64,000 nt of DNA from Roseiarcus sp963730555 (GTDB lineage: Bacteria; Pseudomonadota; Alphaproteobacteria; Rhizobiales; Beijerinckiaceae), in assembly GCA_963730555.1 (NCBI GenBank), contig CAVSSS010000020.1, forward strand, positions 124,001-188,000, given 5' to 3'. Positions 22,924-32,963 of the stretch are shown in pieces; position 1 is the first letter of the stretch; each line of letters opens with the position of its first letter. A program made the translations under genes and the position numbers. Under the pieces are notes generated by a model. The model saw only the letters and a program-made list of their open reading frames with translations, was not told the DNA's origin and ran no database searches.

Positions 22924-23736
22924 CTACTTCTCCTCGAGGCGGAATTCCTGCGCCTCAACGACCGTCGTGCCGATCATCGTCCGCACCGAGACGCGGAAGG
23001 GAAAGAGCATGCGGTCGCTGGCGATCGGCGCCAACCAGACTTCCAGATCCTTGTTGTCGGCCATGAATTTGGTCGCCGGGCGGTTGCGACTATGACCCGA
23101 TATCGGCACGTAGCGGGCCGCGCAGACCACGACGGGGCCGTCATAGCCTTTCGCCGACACCGTGCGCTCGCCAACGTAAGTCAGGTCAATATCGAACCGC
23201 GTATAGCCGTCGAAGATCGGCACCTTGCGATTGCACGCTGCGGGCGACAGGATCGGTCCCGAGGCTGGCGCCGGAAGGATGACTGCGCCTGCTGGATCGA
23301 CGACGCCATGCTCGTCGCCGGGTCCAAGCGGGACCCGATCCGGCTTATCCTGGAATGGCGGCGAGATATCGACCCCGGTGACGGCATTGCCAGCCAGCGC
23401 CATGCGAATCGTGCGCGTCATGTTCGAGCTTGAGGCGGTGGTGGCGAAGCTCGCCGGCGACACGCGGCCCTGAACGATCGCGCCCATGCCTACAGACGCG
23501 CCGCGGGCGTTGGTGAAGACCTTGGCGAGGCCAGTCAACTTGGCGTCGCCTGCAATCGCGTAAGTCGTCGGGGTGAGGTCGGCCTGGAGATGGACCACGC
23601 CAATCGGAAGGCCGATTAACGAGACGCGGTAGCTGGCGTGCAATACGTCGGCGCGCGCGCCGACGGCCCACAAAAGCGCGGTCGTAACTCCCACTGCGGC
23701 CAGCCGCAAACGGGCCTGAGGCGATCGCGGCGCCAT
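22924..23736 (-). CDS. DUF3108 domain-containing exported protein
   Basis: 270 residues beginning MAPRSPQARLRLAAV with a Sec signal peptide ending around ARA-DVLHASYRV, so envelope or periplasmic. The rest is a beta-rich DUF3108 domain (YRVSLIGLPIGVVHLQAD ... VWLAPIASDRMLFPFRVSV). The family is widespread in Rhizobiales and unassigned. An in-frame ATG 36 bases upstream is less likely, since the signal peptide would then be too long. Intact. Confidence 0.85.
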   Translation of the reverse strand: MAPRSPQARLRLAAVGVTTALLWAVGARADVLHASYRVSLIGLPIGVVHLQADLTPTTYAIAGDAKLTGLAKVFTNARGASVGMGAIVQGRVSPASFATTASSSNMTRTIRMALAGNAVTGVDISPPFQDKPDRVPLGPGDEHGVVDPAGAVILPAPASGPILSPAACNRKVPIFDGYTRFDIDLTYVGERTVSAKGYDGPVVVCAARYVPISGHSRNRPATKFMADNKDLEVWLAPIASDRMLFPFRVSVRTMIGTTVVEAQEFRLEEK

Positions 23737-23904
23737 CGTTTCGAATCTCCAATTCGGGCGTTTGCAGCGCATTGAACGGCGATTGCGCTCAAATTCCGGC
23801 GCCGATGCGCCGACTCACGGGCAAGCTCGCGTCAGCAAAAAAGTCATCTGCAGCGGCTGTCAAGACCTTGCGGCGGGCACGCGCGCGGACTTAACATCCC
23901 ATTC

Positions 23905-24411
23905 ATGGTCGAGACGGTCATATCCATTCGGGCGGCGCGGCTTGGTGATGAGGGTGAAATCGCGACCGTCCATGACGCGGCGTGGCGCGAGGCCTATCGG
24001 GGTGTCATTCCCGGCCGGGAACTGGAGCGGATGATCGCCCGCCGAGGCCCGGAATGGTGGCGCCTCGCGATTGCCCGCCGGACGCCGTTGTTGGTGCTCG
24101 AATTCGGCGATTCCGTTGTCGGCTATACAAGCTACGGGCGCAATCGGGTGCCGGCGCTGGGCTACGGCGGCGAGATCTTCGAACTCTACCTCGCGCCGGA
24201 ATGCCAGGGCTGCGGCTTCGGGCGGCGTATGTTCGAGGCGGCCCGTGAGGATTTGGCGGGCCACGGATACTCGAACCTCGTGGTCTGGGCGCTGGCGGAC
24301 AATGAGCGGGCGGTTGGGTTTTACCGTCGACTGGGCGGGCGGATCCTGCGCCGCGCGCGAGAAACCTTCGGCGGCCAGCAACGCGATCGAATTGCTTTCG
24401 GTTTTAGCTGA
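23905..24411 (+). CDS. GNAT family N-acetyltransferase
   Basis: 168 residues with the four GNAT motifs: IRAARLGDEGEIATVHDAAW at the start, the acetyl-CoA pyrophosphate-binding loop PECQGCGFGRRMFEAA (Q/RxxGxG/A type) and LADNERAVGFYRRLG near the end. RimI-like or small-molecule acetyltransferase; substrate not predictable. Transcribed divergently from the DUF3108 gene across 168 bases with no clear control site. Confidence 0.88.
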   Translation: MVETVISIRAARLGDEGEIATVHDAAWREAYRGVIPGRELERMIARRGPEWWRLAIARRTPLLVLEFGDSVVGYTSYGRNRVPALGYGGEIFELYLAPECQGCGFGRRMFEAAREDLAGHGYSNLVVWALADNERAVGFYRRLGGRILRRARETFGGQQRDRIAFGFS

Positions 24412-24465
24412 AGCTCGGGTCGCTTCTAAGGCGGGGATGACGCACCGCCGGTCGGGAGGACAAGC

Positions 24466-25008
24466 GTGAACTTGAACGCTGTGCCGATCGGCAAGAACCC
24501 GCCTGACGATATCAATGTCGTGATCGAGGTCCCGATCGGCGGCGAGCCTATCAAGTATGAGATGGACAAGGAGAGCGGCGCGCTGTGGGTCGACCGCTTT
24601 TTGTACACCTCGATGCGATATCCCGGAAATTATGGCTTCATCCCCCATACGCTCTCGGGCGACGGCGATCCCTGCGACGTGATTGTCGCTAACACCCGCG
24701 CGATCATTCCCGGCGCTGTCATGAACTGCCGCATCGTCGGCGTTCTCTTGATGGAGGACGAGCAGGGGGGTGACGAGAAGCTGCTCGCCGTGCCGTCGCC
24801 GAAGCTGACCAAGCGCTACGCGCATGTGAACAACTACTTGGATCTGCCGGCGATCACGATCCAGCAGATCGAGCATTTCTTCGCCCACTACAAGGATCTC
24901 GAACCCAACAAGTGGGTTAAGATCATTCGCTGGGGCGACGCGGCAGAGGCGCGAGCTCTCGTGATCGAAGGCATCGAGCGAGCCAAGAAGGCGAAGGGCG
25001 CGGAGTAG
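24466..25008 (+). CDS. ppa: Inorganic pyrophosphatase
   Basis: Soluble family I pyrophosphatase (180 residues) that hydrolyses PPi from biosynthesis. Signature DGDPCDVIV with the metal-binding aspartates, plus YPGNYGFIPHT and KDLEPNKWVKI. GTG start at 24466. Length and motifs normal; intact. Converges with frcA. Confidence 0.97.
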   Translation: MNLNAVPIGKNPPDDINVVIEVPIGGEPIKYEMDKESGALWVDRFLYTSMRYPGNYGFIPHTLSGDGDPCDVIVANTRAIIPGAVMNCRIVGVLLMEDEQGGDEKLLAVPSPKLTKRYAHVNNYLDLPAITIQQIEHFFAHYKDLEPNKWVKIIRWGDAAEARALVIEGIERAKKAKGAE

Positions 25009-25028
25009 CCCTCGCTTGCGCGAGAGGG
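25009..25028. terminator. Possible terminator hairpin between ppa and frcA
   Basis: Immediately after the ppa stop: CTCGC-ttgc-GCGAG, extendable to CCCTCGC with one bulged a on the right arm. Convergent genes and position suit a terminator, but there is no T-tract. Confidence 0.35.
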
Positions 25029-25040
25029 ATGATCTCGGCC

Positions 25041-25787
25041 CTAACTGCCAACCATCAGCTTTACGATCTCATCGTGGGTGGTCTCCGACGGCTTGCGCGC
25101 GCCGGCGTTCTCGCCGCGGCGAAAGACGACGATCTCATCGGCGACTTCGAAAATGTCGCGCAGGTTGTGCGAGATGAAGATGATGCCCTTGCCCTGCGCC
25201 CGCAGCGACTTGATCAGCGCCAGCACGCGGCGCTGCTCGGGGACGCCGAGCGCGGCGGTCGGCTCGTCCATGATGACGAGCCGCGCGTTCCAGTAGATCG
25301 CCCGCCCGATGGCGATCGCCTGCCGCTGGCCGCCGGAAAAGGCGGCGACTGGCGCCTCGAGCCGGGTCACGTGGAAGTCGAGGCTCGCCATCGCCTCTTT
25401 CGCCGCTTTCGCCATCCTCGCCCTGTCGAGGACCGGCAGGAAGCCGAACAGCTTGCGCTTCGGCTCACGGCCGAGAAAGATATTTTCGCCGATCGAAAGA
25501 TTGTCGGCGAGCGCGAGGTCCTGATAGATGGTCTCGATCCCGCTTTCCCGGGCCTCGTGGGGCGTGGCGAAGTCGATCGCCTTGCCGTCGAACAGGATCT
25601 CCCCCTCGTCGTGCCGGAACACGCCGGAAATCGCCTTGATGATGGTCGATTTGCCGGCGCCGTTGTCTCCGGCGAGCGCAACAACCTGGCCGGGATAGAC
25701 TTCGAGCGACACGGCGTTCAGCGCCTGGACGGCGCCGAAGGCCTTCGAGACGTTCCGGACGGACAAGATCGGCTCAGCGTCACTCAA
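25041..25787 (-). CDS. frcA: Sugar ABC transporter ATP-binding protein (FrcA-like)
   Basis: Single-cassette ATPase of 248 residues energising sugar import. Walker A GDNGAGKST, signature FSGGQRQAIAIG, Walker B LVIMDEPTAAL and switch His ISHN. The TTG at 25787 (SDAEPILSVRNVSKAFG) has ggagg seven bases before it and overlaps the frcC stop. The upstream open extension in the same frame is frcC sequence out of frame, not a longer protein. Single rather than duplicated cassette fits FrcA and not RbsA. Third gene of frcBCA. Confidence 0.88.
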   Translation of the reverse strand: MSDAEPILSVRNVSKAFGAVQALNAVSLEVYPGQVVALAGDNGAGKSTIIKAISGVFRHDEGEILFDGKAIDFATPHEARESGIETIYQDLALADNLSIGENIFLGREPKRKLFGFLPVLDRARMAKAAKEAMASLDFHVTRLEAPVAAFSGGQRQAIAIGRAIYWNARLVIMDEPTAALGVPEQRRVLALIKSLRAQGKGIIFISHNLRDIFEVADEIVVFRRGENAGARKPSETTHDEIVKLMVGS

Positions 25788-26815
25788 CGGTTCGTCCTCC
25801 GATGAGGCGACGCTGAGTCTGGTCGACGAACACCGAGATGATGATGACAACGCCGACGGCGATGAACTGCCAGAACGGCTCGACATTGATGAAGACCAGA
25901 CCGTACTGGATGACCGCGATGACGAGCGCGCCGGCGATCGTGCCAGCGATCGTGCCCGAACCGCCGAACAGGCTCGCGCCTCCAATGACCACGGCCGCGA
26001 TCGAGTTCGAGCAGCAAGGGTTCGCCGGCCTGGGGCGCGCCAGCGGTGAAGCGGCCGGTGTACATGGCGCCCGCGACGCCCGCCATCACCGCCGAGAGCA
26101 GATAGATTTTGAGCGTCAGCCATTTGACGTCGATGCCGGCGCGGTTCGCCGCCGGCTTACTGGCGCCGAGCGCGTAGGTGTGCTGGCCAAAACGCGTCTG
26201 CGACAGGATGTAGTGCAGAACCAGGCAGGCGACGCCGGTGATGATCACCAGCACCGGAACCCCAAGAACCCGCCCGTTGCCGATGGCGCTATACCAGTCG
26301 TTGTCGATGGCGACGGTCATGCCGCCAGCGAAGAGATAGGCGGCGCCGCGCGCGACCCCGTACATGCCAAGCGTGCCGATGAACGGCGGGATCTGCAGGC
26401 GGGAGACCAAAAGGCCGTTGACGAGGCCTGGAATGATGGCGATCGCCATCCCGCAAAGAATTGCGCCCAGCATCGCGAGGAAGGGAGGCAGGCCGAGCCC
26501 CGCGGTGAAAAAGTTGGCCCCATGCGCCGCGATCACCGACGACAGGCCCATCACGAAGCCGAGCGACAGGTCGATGCCTGCGGAGATGATGACGAAGGTC
26601 TGGCCGAGCGCGAGCAGGAGAGGCGCGGTGGCGAACACCAGGATCGACTGGATGTTGTAAACGTTGAAGAGAAACGACGTCCCTTCAGTCGCGCGCGCCC
26701 AGACCTCGAAAAACAGAATGAGAAAGGCGAGAAAAACCCAGGCCCTGAGCTGCGCGATCCAGAGAATGATCGGATGACGAACACTTACCGAGGGCGACGT
26801 CGCTACGATCGTCAT
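25780..26815 (-). CDS. frcC: Sugar ABC transporter permease (FrcC-like, one frameshift)
   Basis: Inner-membrane permease of the ribose/fructose class with about 8-10 hydrophobic segments. Diagnostic stretches: LLALGQTFVIISAGIDLSLG and, after the break, GGASLFGGSGTIAGT. The frame changes near 26011 (one extra base in the LL-SIAAVVIGG region); the C-terminus QRRLIGGRTVE then stops at 25780. I chose ATG 26815 (MTIVATSP); another in-frame ATG lies at 26830. Stop overlaps the frcA start by 8 bases. Confidence 0.88.
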
Positions 26816-26883
26816 GCGATTCCCGAACAAACATCAAACGAAAGCCGCCAGCGCAACGGCTGACGGCTTCGCGCGACCGGCTC

Positions 26884-27873
26884 TTAGGCGCTCTTGTAGA
26901 GGAACCTGGCGACATTCGGATCGCCAATATTGTCCTTGGTCATCACCGTGAATCCGGTGCCGATCGCGGTCGGAACGGGGTTGCCCGTGAGATGAGCGAA
27001 GGCGGCTATGAAGCCGAAATAGCCGATCTCCGCGGGATGCTGAGCAATCGTCAGCTCGAACGTGCCGTCCTTCAAAAGGCCGACCACCAACTCCGGCGCA
27101 TCGAAGCCGGCGATCTTCACCACTCCGCCCTTGCCCGCCTGTTTGACGCCATTGGCCGTGCCGCTCGCCGAGAACAGATTGGCGCCGAACACGCCGGCGA
27201 GGTCCGGCGCCCGGCCCATCACCGCCTGCACCTGCGCCGCCGCCTTATTGGCGTCATCGTCGTTGAACTGAGTCTCGAGCACCTGGATGTTCGGGTGGTC
27301 CTTCATCTCCAGCTTGAAGCCCTCCTCGCGCTGGTCGGTCGTCGAGACGCCGGGCTTGACGTTGGAGACATAGACCTTGCCTTTGTCGCCGATCGCCTTG
27401 GCGAGCGCGCGCCCGGCCATTCGACCGCCAAGCACATTGTCCGATGCGATGTAGCTGATTGGGAAATCGGCGTCGCCGGAACCGGTCTGGAAGACTCCAT
27501 TGCCGATGAACGTGTCGACGCAGACGACCGTGATGCCTGCGTCGTACGCCTTCCGAAGCGGCCTGACGAGCTGGACCTTGTCGGTCGGCGCGATCATGAT
27601 TGCGCCTGGCTTCTTGGCGATGACCGCATCGAGAATCGGAACCTGCGCCGAGACGTTCCATTCCGATGCGCCCTGGTAGATGAGCTCGGCGCCGACCGCT
27701 TTCGCCGCAGCCTCCGCGCCCCTGTGCATCGTGATGTAGAAGCCGTCGGCGGTCAGGCCGGGAATGAGCGCGATCGTGACCTTGTCTGCGGCGCTGGCGC
27801 GGCCCGGAAGGAGCCCGGCGCCGGCCATCGCCGCCGTGGCGCCCATGAGTTTCATTGCCGTGCGACGTTCCAT
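26884..27873 (-). CDS. frcB: Sugar ABC transporter substrate-binding protein (FrcB-like)
   Basis: Periplasmic binding protein of the ribose-binding (peripla_BP_4) type, 329 residues. N-terminus MERRTAMKLMGATAAMAGAG has twin arginines followed by a hydrophobic stretch and a cleavage site near ASA-ADK, so Tat export is plausible. Core motifs: VTIALIPGLTADGFYITMHRG, CVDTFIGNG, IASDNVLGGRMAG. Intact. First gene of the frcBCA operon. Fructose, ribose or mannose are possible ligands; the symbol rests on family resemblance only. Confidence 0.85.
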   Translation of the reverse strand: MERRTAMKLMGATAAMAGAGLLPGRASAADKVTIALIPGLTADGFYITMHRGAEAAAKAVGAELIYQGASEWNVSAQVPILDAVIAKKPGAIMIAPTDKVQLVRPLRKAYDAGITVVCVDTFIGNGVFQTGSGDADFPISYIASDNVLGGRMAGRALAKAIGDKGKVYVSNVKPGVSTTDQREEGFKLEMKDHPNIQVLETQFNDDDANKAAAQVQAVMGRAPDLAGVFGANLFSASGTANGVKQAGKGGVVKIAGFDAPELVVGLLKDGTFELTIAQHPAEIGYFGFIAAFAHLTGNPVPTAIGTGFTVMTKDNIGDPNVARFLYKSA

Positions 27874-28110
27874 GACTTCCTCCCTGCACCTCAGAATCGT
27901 GGCGATTGGCTGTGCGCTCTATTGCCAGCGAGCTTCGCAGCGCGTTCGCTTTTCGTCAACCGCGGCTCGATGCGGGATGGTTCGCGTGGGTCGCGCGAGG
28001 GGGCGTCAACGCAGGCCTTGGCGGTGACGTCCTGTCGCCTCGAGCGCGCGAGGAGACGGCGATAGCGCTGTGGCTCGCCGGCTAATAGACTTTGCCCAGG
28101 AGGAACGGCC

Positions 28111-29233
28111 TTGGTCCGATCATGCGAGGCCATCATTATCGGCGCCGGCCCGGCGGGCCTCGCCACGGCGGCGGCGCTTCGAGATCGGGGAACTCCGCGC
28201 CACGATCCTTGAAAAGTCAGACGCTGTCGGCGCGGTCTGGCGGCGTCATTATGACCGGCTTCACCTGCACACGGATCGCGCCCGCTCAGGCTTACCGGGC
28301 CTAGAGATACCGAAGGCTTACGGCCGCTATCCCTCCCGCGCGCGGGTTGTCGAATATCTTGAGGCCTACGCCGCAAAGTTCGATCTGAGCCCGGTCTTCA
28401 ACGCGCCGGTTGAAGCGGTGCGGCGCGACGGGCGGACATGGCGCGTTGAGGCGGATGAGAACTCTCGAAGCGCGGCGATCATCGTCGTTGCGACCGGCTG
28501 GGCCGACTATCCTTATGCTCCGACCTGGCCCGGCATAGAGACTTTCGGCGGCCCGATCCTGCATTCGAGCGTCTATCGTAATCCGACTCCTTTCGCCGGA
28601 AAACGGGTGCTGGTCATCGGCTATGGCAATTCCGGCGCAGAGATCGCGCTTGACCTCGCCGAAGCTGGGATTGACGTGACCCTTTCGGTTCGCAGCCCGG
28701 TTAATGTCATTCCTCGCGAACTATTCGGATTGCCGATCCTTTTCTTTCCCGCCGCCGAGCAATGGCTTCGGCCCCGTGTGGCCGATTTTCTGAACGCGCC
28801 AGCAATCCGCCTCGCCGTCGGCTCGCTGGCGACGGCCGGATTGACGAAGGCTGCCAAGGGACCTCTCCAAACGATTGCGGAGGACGGCCGGCCCCCGCTC
28901 ATCGACATCGGCACCCTCGACGCGATCCGCAACCGACAGATCAAAATGCGAGGAGATGTTGCGAGTTTCACGGCGACCGGCGTCGCCTTCAAACAATCGT
29001 CGGCTGAGCCCTTCGACGCAGCGATCCTGGCGACCGGATTCCGACCCGACCTGCGGGCGCTGCTGCCAGACGCTCAAGGTGTCCTGACCGCAACAGGAGC
29101 GCCGCTCGTCAGTGGCCGAGCGACAGCAGAACCGGGCCTCTTCTTCTGCGGCGCGATTCCCTCTTCGCTTGGGCAATTTCGGCAGATCGGCATCGAGGCG
29201 CAACGCATCGCGGACGCGGTGACGCGTGCCTAG
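28111..29233 (+). CDS. FAD-dependent flavin monooxygenase-like oxidoreductase (one frameshift)
   Basis: Two-dinucleotide-binding flavoprotein related to FMO/YUCCA and Baeyer-Villiger enzymes. FAD motif AIIIGAGPAGLATAAALRD at the N-terminus, central HYDRLHLHT region, NADPH motif VLVIGYGNSGAEIALDLAEAG, and ATGFRPDL near the C-terminus. The start is a TTG at 28111 with AGGAGG eight bases upstream. The N-terminal 27 codons are in another frame from the rest, explained by one extra g in the gggg run near 28192. About 374 residues. Divergent from frcB. Substrate unknown. Confidence 0.83.
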
Positions 29234-29294
29234 GCGGCGCGTGCGTCTCGCCGCCAGTCAACCCCTCGAAGCTTGCGCCAAAATGGCCGAGCCA

Positions 29295-29765
29295 TCACTT
29301 CTTCATCTTGAGTGAGCCGCCGTCGAACGTCGTCACCATCGCTTGCATCAACCCATTCTTGGTGATGTAGGCATCCGAACCCCGATATGGTTCGGCAAGG
29401 AAGTCCGCTGTCGCCACCCATTGAGTCGCGAATGTGTCGCCAATGGTGGTGCTATGCTCGACCTTGAAATTGATGCCTTTCAGTCCGCCATCTTTTGAAT
29501 CCTTACAGAAACCGGCGAACATCTCGCCGATCGCTTTCCGCCCCGAGACGACAGCCCCGCCGGGGAGGTTGATTTGCGCATCCTCCGGATATTGGGCGAG
29601 AATGCGGTTCCAGTCACAATGATTGAGCGCGTCCATATGCTCGTCCAGCACCGCCTGCGCGGAGGGTTGGCGCTTGATTTCGGGCAAAGCCGACTGCGCG
29701 ATTGCAACCACAGGCGCCGCAACCACAAGACTCATCCACGCAAGCACAATAAATTGTCGCCTCAT
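29295..29765 (-). CDS. Exported SnoaL/NTF2-like protein
   Basis: 156 residues with a signal peptide (RRQFIVLAWMSLVVAAPVVA, cleavage after about AQS) and an NTF2-like cone fold: VLDEHMDALNHCDWNRILA, AQINLPGGAVVSGRKAIGEMF. Related to SgcJ/EcaC-type proteins of unknown role. Not overlapping its neighbours; intact. Confidence 0.75.
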   Translation of the reverse strand: MRRQFIVLAWMSLVVAAPVVAIAQSALPEIKRQPSAQAVLDEHMDALNHCDWNRILAQYPEDAQINLPGGAVVSGRKAIGEMFAGFCKDSKDGGLKGINFKVEHSTTIGDTFATQWVATADFLAEPYRGSDAYITKNGLMQAMVTTFDGGSLKMKK

Positions 29766-29907
29766 GTCGTCCTCCCACGTATTTTATTGTGCACGCGATA
29801 GGACCTGAGGCGGCCATTGTCAAAGACGTCCGGTCAAACCCCGATCCACCCGTGCGGTGTCGACCGTACAGCCGGGTAAGTGCGGCCGCAAGTTCGTCCT
29901 GCGCTGG

Positions 29908-30621
29908 TTAACCCTTGAGGAGCTCCTCGACCCAAGCCGGAACCATCTCGCTCGCTGCGCCTAAGCGCTGCTCATCGAAGAGGTCCGCGTTGTCGGCCGC
30001 CTCAAGGTTGATCTCGCAGGTTCGCGAACCATAGGCGCGCGCCTCTGCGACGAAGCCGGCCGCCGGATAGACAGCGCCCGAAGTGCCGATGGCGACAAAG
30101 AGATCGGCCTTGCGCAGCGCCCGGCCGATCAGTTCCATGGCCAGCGGCATCTCGCCAAACCACACCACATGGGGACGCAACACGCCCAAATGTTTGCAAT
30201 CGGGGCAAGCGTGCGCAACCGTGAGATCATCGAGCCACGCGCGAACCGCCTCGCAGCGGCCGCAGCGCGCTTTCAAAAGCTCGCCATGCATGTGGATTAC
30301 GCGATGAGAGCCTGCGCGCTCATGCAGATCGTCGATGTTCTGCGTGACAAGGGTCAGGCCATCGCCGCGTTCGGCAAGCGCCGCCTCGAGGCGGGCAAGC
30401 GCGACATGCGCCGCGTTCGGCTTGGCGTTCAGAAGATCGTGCCGGCGCAGATCATAGAATGCGAGCACCCTCTCGGGATCTCGTTCAAAGGCTTCGGGCG
30501 TCGCCAGCTTCATCGGATCGAACTTCGCCCAGATCCCCCCGCCCTTCTTGTCTCGAAACGTGCCCAGGCCGCTCTCGGCTGAGATGCCAGCGCCGGTGAG
30601 GACGAAGATGTTTGTCGGCAT
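29908..30621 (-). CDS. cobB: NAD-dependent protein deacylase (sirtuin)
   Basis: Class III Sir2 deacylase of the CobB/SIRT5 type, removing acyl groups from lysines with NAD+. GAGISAESGLGTFR for NAD binding, catalytic His in VIHMHGEL, TQNIDDLHERAG, and zinc cysteines CGRC ... CPDC. Start at 30621 (MPTNIFVLTGAG); an ATG 24 bases upstream would overlap the end of the RMND1/Sif2 gene, with which it is co-transcribed. 237 residues, intact. Confidence 0.92.
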   Translation of the reverse strand: MPTNIFVLTGAGISAESGLGTFRDKKGGGIWAKFDPMKLATPEAFERDPERVLAFYDLRRHDLLNAKPNAAHVALARLEAALAERGDGLTLVTQNIDDLHERAGSHRVIHMHGELLKARCGRCEAVRAWLDDLTVAHACPDCKHLGVLRPHVVWFGEMPLAMELIGRALRKADLFVAIGTSGAVYPAAGFVAEARAYGSRTCEINLEAADNADLFDEQRLGAASEMVPAWVEELLKG

Positions 30622-30634
30622 GCCGCCTGATTTC

Positions 30635-31429
30635 CTACCTCCCATGCAGCGCGAGCGCGATCTGCACGATGGCGGCGATGAGTTCGAGCACGATCAAGAT
30701 GACGACCGCAGCCTCGAGCCGCGTTGCGCGATCCGCGTCGATGATGTCGGTCAGCGCTTGCGCGGTGTCGCCGATCACTTCCAGCTTGCGCTTGAGCACG
30801 TCGGCCCGCTCTTGCAGCTCATATTCGTCCGCGAGGCGGGCATAGAGGCGCTCAAGCTCGGGGTGGTCCCACAGCACGTCCGGCTTCTCCTCGACCGCGA
30901 CTCGGCCCGAGACCCGATGCTGGGCGAGAAGCGCCTGCCCGATCAGTCTCAGCATCGCGCGCCGGCGGAATGGCGGCCTGCCGGTCGCCGCGAGCTTGGC
31001 CGCAAACGGCTCGATGACGTCGAACACCGCATTGACTTCGCGCTCGTCGCGCGCCAGCGCCACCGTCTTGGCGAGCGCGTCGGCGATCACCAGAAAGCGC
31101 GGCGGCGAGAGATTTTTGATCTGGATGGGGCCGCCCGAAGACTTCAGCTCGTCGATGTCCGGCGCGATTTCGAGGACGGCCGTCTCGTCGTCGCCGCGCG
31201 CCCTGGCGCCGCTGACGCGGGATCGCAGTTTCGCAAGCAGGTCCTCCTCCTCAAGCGGGCTCAGGCCGACCATCACCGCGACGCCGAAGCGAAAGAGCGC
31301 CGCCATGCCCCGTTCGCCGACACGGAAAGCAAGCGGCAACAGGGAGATCATGTCGGGCCGCTCGAGCCCGGCGGTGTCAATGCGCTCGCCGACGATCAGC
31401 GCGCGCGCAGTCAGGCGCGTCGGAGCCAT
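30635..31429 (-). CDS. RMND1/Sif2 family protein
   Basis: 264 residues of the DUF155 (RMND1/Sif2) family: an N-terminal soluble domain (LPLAFRVGERGMAALFRFGV), middle helices (ALLAQHRVSGRVAVEEKPDVLW) and one C-terminal transmembrane segment (VVILIVLELIAAIVQIALAL). The mitochondrial homologue RMND1 supports translation; the bacterial role is unknown. Intact. Runs into cobB with 13 bases between. Confidence 0.88.
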   Translation of the reverse strand: MAPTRLTARALIVGERIDTAGLERPDMISLLPLAFRVGERGMAALFRFGVAVMVGLSPLEEEDLLAKLRSRVSGARARGDDETAVLEIAPDIDELKSSGGPIQIKNLSPPRFLVIADALAKTVALARDEREVNAVFDVIEPFAAKLAATGRPPFRRRAMLRLIGQALLAQHRVSGRVAVEEKPDVLWDHPELERLYARLADEYELQERADVLKRKLEVIGDTAQALTDIIDADRATRLEAAVVILIVLELIAAIVQIALALHGR

Positions 31430-31607
31430 TGCGGTCGAGACCTCAGTCGTGGCCGCAGTCTAAGGCCGGGCGCGCGCCATCGCCAGCCGCGCGCGACCTT
31501 CTCAACACGCACCGGGGAGGTGTCCCACCGACCGCTTTCGCTGTAAATTGATCGTAAGGCTGCGTCGGTGCCCCGTTCCGGTTCGCCGATGGGTCAGGAG
31601 AAGCGAC

Positions 31608-32087
31608 ATGGACAATCACGGCGACGCGCCATGGCGTCTCAATGGCGTCCGGGTGGTCCGTTCGAGCGAACTCGACATCAACACGGCCCAGACGCCGGGA
31701 ATGAATCGCGCGGCGGCCATCACCCATGCGCGCGCGGGCGCGGAGAAGCTTTGGGCTGGAACTGTGGTCATTCATCCCAAAGCCAAGACCGGCGCCCACC
31801 ATCATGGGCCGGTGGAAAGCGTGATCTACGTAGTCAGCGGACGGGCCCGCATGCGCTGGGGCGACCGGCTCGAATTCCTAGCCGAGGCCGGTCCCGGCGA
31901 TTTCATCTACGTGCCGCCGTTTGTCCCGCACCAGGAGATCAACGCCAGCGACGAGGCGCCCCTATCCTGCGTGCTGGTGCGCAGCGGCCAGGAGCCGGTG
32001 GTGGTCAATCTCGATCTGCCGAATGTTGAGCCGAATCCGGAAACGGTCGAATGGATCGACGACCTTCATCCGCCGCGGGGCGGCTAG
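31608..32087 (+). CDS. Cupin domain protein
   Basis: 159-residue single-cupin protein. Metal-binding motif 1 is GAHHHGPVESVIYVVSGRAR and motif 2 is PGDFIYVPPFVPHQEIN. ATG at 31608 has caggaga eight bases before it. Enzyme activity cannot be assigned; may be a sugar-isomerase-like or dioxygenase-like protein. Intact. Confidence 0.85.
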   Translation: MDNHGDAPWRLNGVRVVRSSELDINTAQTPGMNRAAAITHARAGAEKLWAGTVVIHPKAKTGAHHHGPVESVIYVVSGRARMRWGDRLEFLAEAGPGDFIYVPPFVPHQEINASDEAPLSCVLVRSGQEPVVVNLDLPNVEPNPETVEWIDDLHPPRGG

Positions 32088-32151
32088 CCGCAGTTCGTGA
32101 AGCAATCACCGAGCCTCGACTAGAGCAAATTGCATTTGGGTCGTCCGGTGA

Positions 32152-32280
32152 TCGTCATTGCGAGCATAGGGCGTCGAAGGACGCCCGTCCTTTCGGACGG
32201 GCTACTGCGAAGCAATCCAAGCGTCGCCGGGAACCCTACGACCTCTGGATCGCCGCGGCGCTGCGTTCCTCGCGATGACG
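32152..32280. repeat. Full-length dispersed palindromic repeat
   Basis: Starts tcgtcattgcgagc and ends cctcgcgatgacg, the inverted ends of the family. Inside are a perfect hairpin GCCCGTCC/GGACGGGC (32183-32190 and 32195-32202), tgcgaagcaatcc, and ctctggatcgcc. It fills most of the 215-base gap between the cupin gene and the convergent bluB; nothing else is seen there. Confidence 0.8.
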
Positions 32281-32302
32281 ATTCCATCCGAGCACAGCGC
32301 GC

Positions 32303-32963
32303 TTACCGGCGTAGAACCGGGTGCGGTGCGCGGCGCTGCCAGCCGACGCGTTCAAGCTCCGGGGTGAGATGCTCCTCGAGCGGGAAGCCGACGCAAAGAT
32401 AGGCGATGAAAGTCCAGGCGCGTGGAACGTCGAGCGCCGCGGCGATCGTGCCGGAATCGAGGATCGACACCCAACCGACGCCAAGACCGTAGGCGCGCGC
32501 GGCGAGCCAGAACGTGTGGAGCGCGCAAACGGTCGAATATCGACGCGTCTCCGGCATGGTGCGCGCGCCAAGGCCGTGGCCCTGCTCCGTCGCCTCATCG
32601 CAAAAGATCGCGAGCTGAATCGGCGCGTCGCTCAAGCCCGCGAGCTTGAGCCTGGCGTAGAGCGCCGCCCGCTCGCCAGCGTAGGCGCTCAGCGCCTCGC
32701 GGTTGGCGGCCTCGAAATTGGCCCGAATGGATGCGCGGCGCGCTTCGTCGTCGACGCGCACGAACCGGGTCGGCTGGCAATTTCCGACCGAGGGCGCGAG
32801 CGCCGCGAGGTGGAACAGTTCGGCCAGCGCCGCCTCATCCGGCGCTGGGTCGGGGCGAAAATGGCGCACGTCGCGGCGCCAGGCCAGAAGCTCGGCGAAC
32901 ATCGCCCGGAACGCGGCGTCGAATTCGGGGCGCTTCGCTGAGGGCAGAGGCCAATTCCGCCAT
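32303..32963 (-). CDS. bluB: 5,6-dimethylbenzimidazole synthase (one frameshift)
   Basis: BluB, the flavin-destroying nitroreductase-fold enzyme that makes the lower ligand of vitamin B12 from FMNH2. Motifs: WRRDVRHFRPDP, LAPSVGNCQPTRFVRV, EQGHGLGARTMPETRRYS and GLGVGWVSILD. The likely start is ATG 32963 (MAELASALSEAP) with aaaggag upstream; one extra base in the cccc run at 32927-32930 separates it from FDAAFRAMFAELL. About 220 residues. No other cobalamin gene and no recognisable B12 riboswitch are nearby. Confidence 0.9.

Noticed and set aside
25041..26123. A 360-residue version of the ATP-binding protein FrcA
   Set aside because: The extra N-terminal part is frcC sequence read out of frame, rich in Arg and Ser; the TTG at 25787 has a proper ribosome-binding site.
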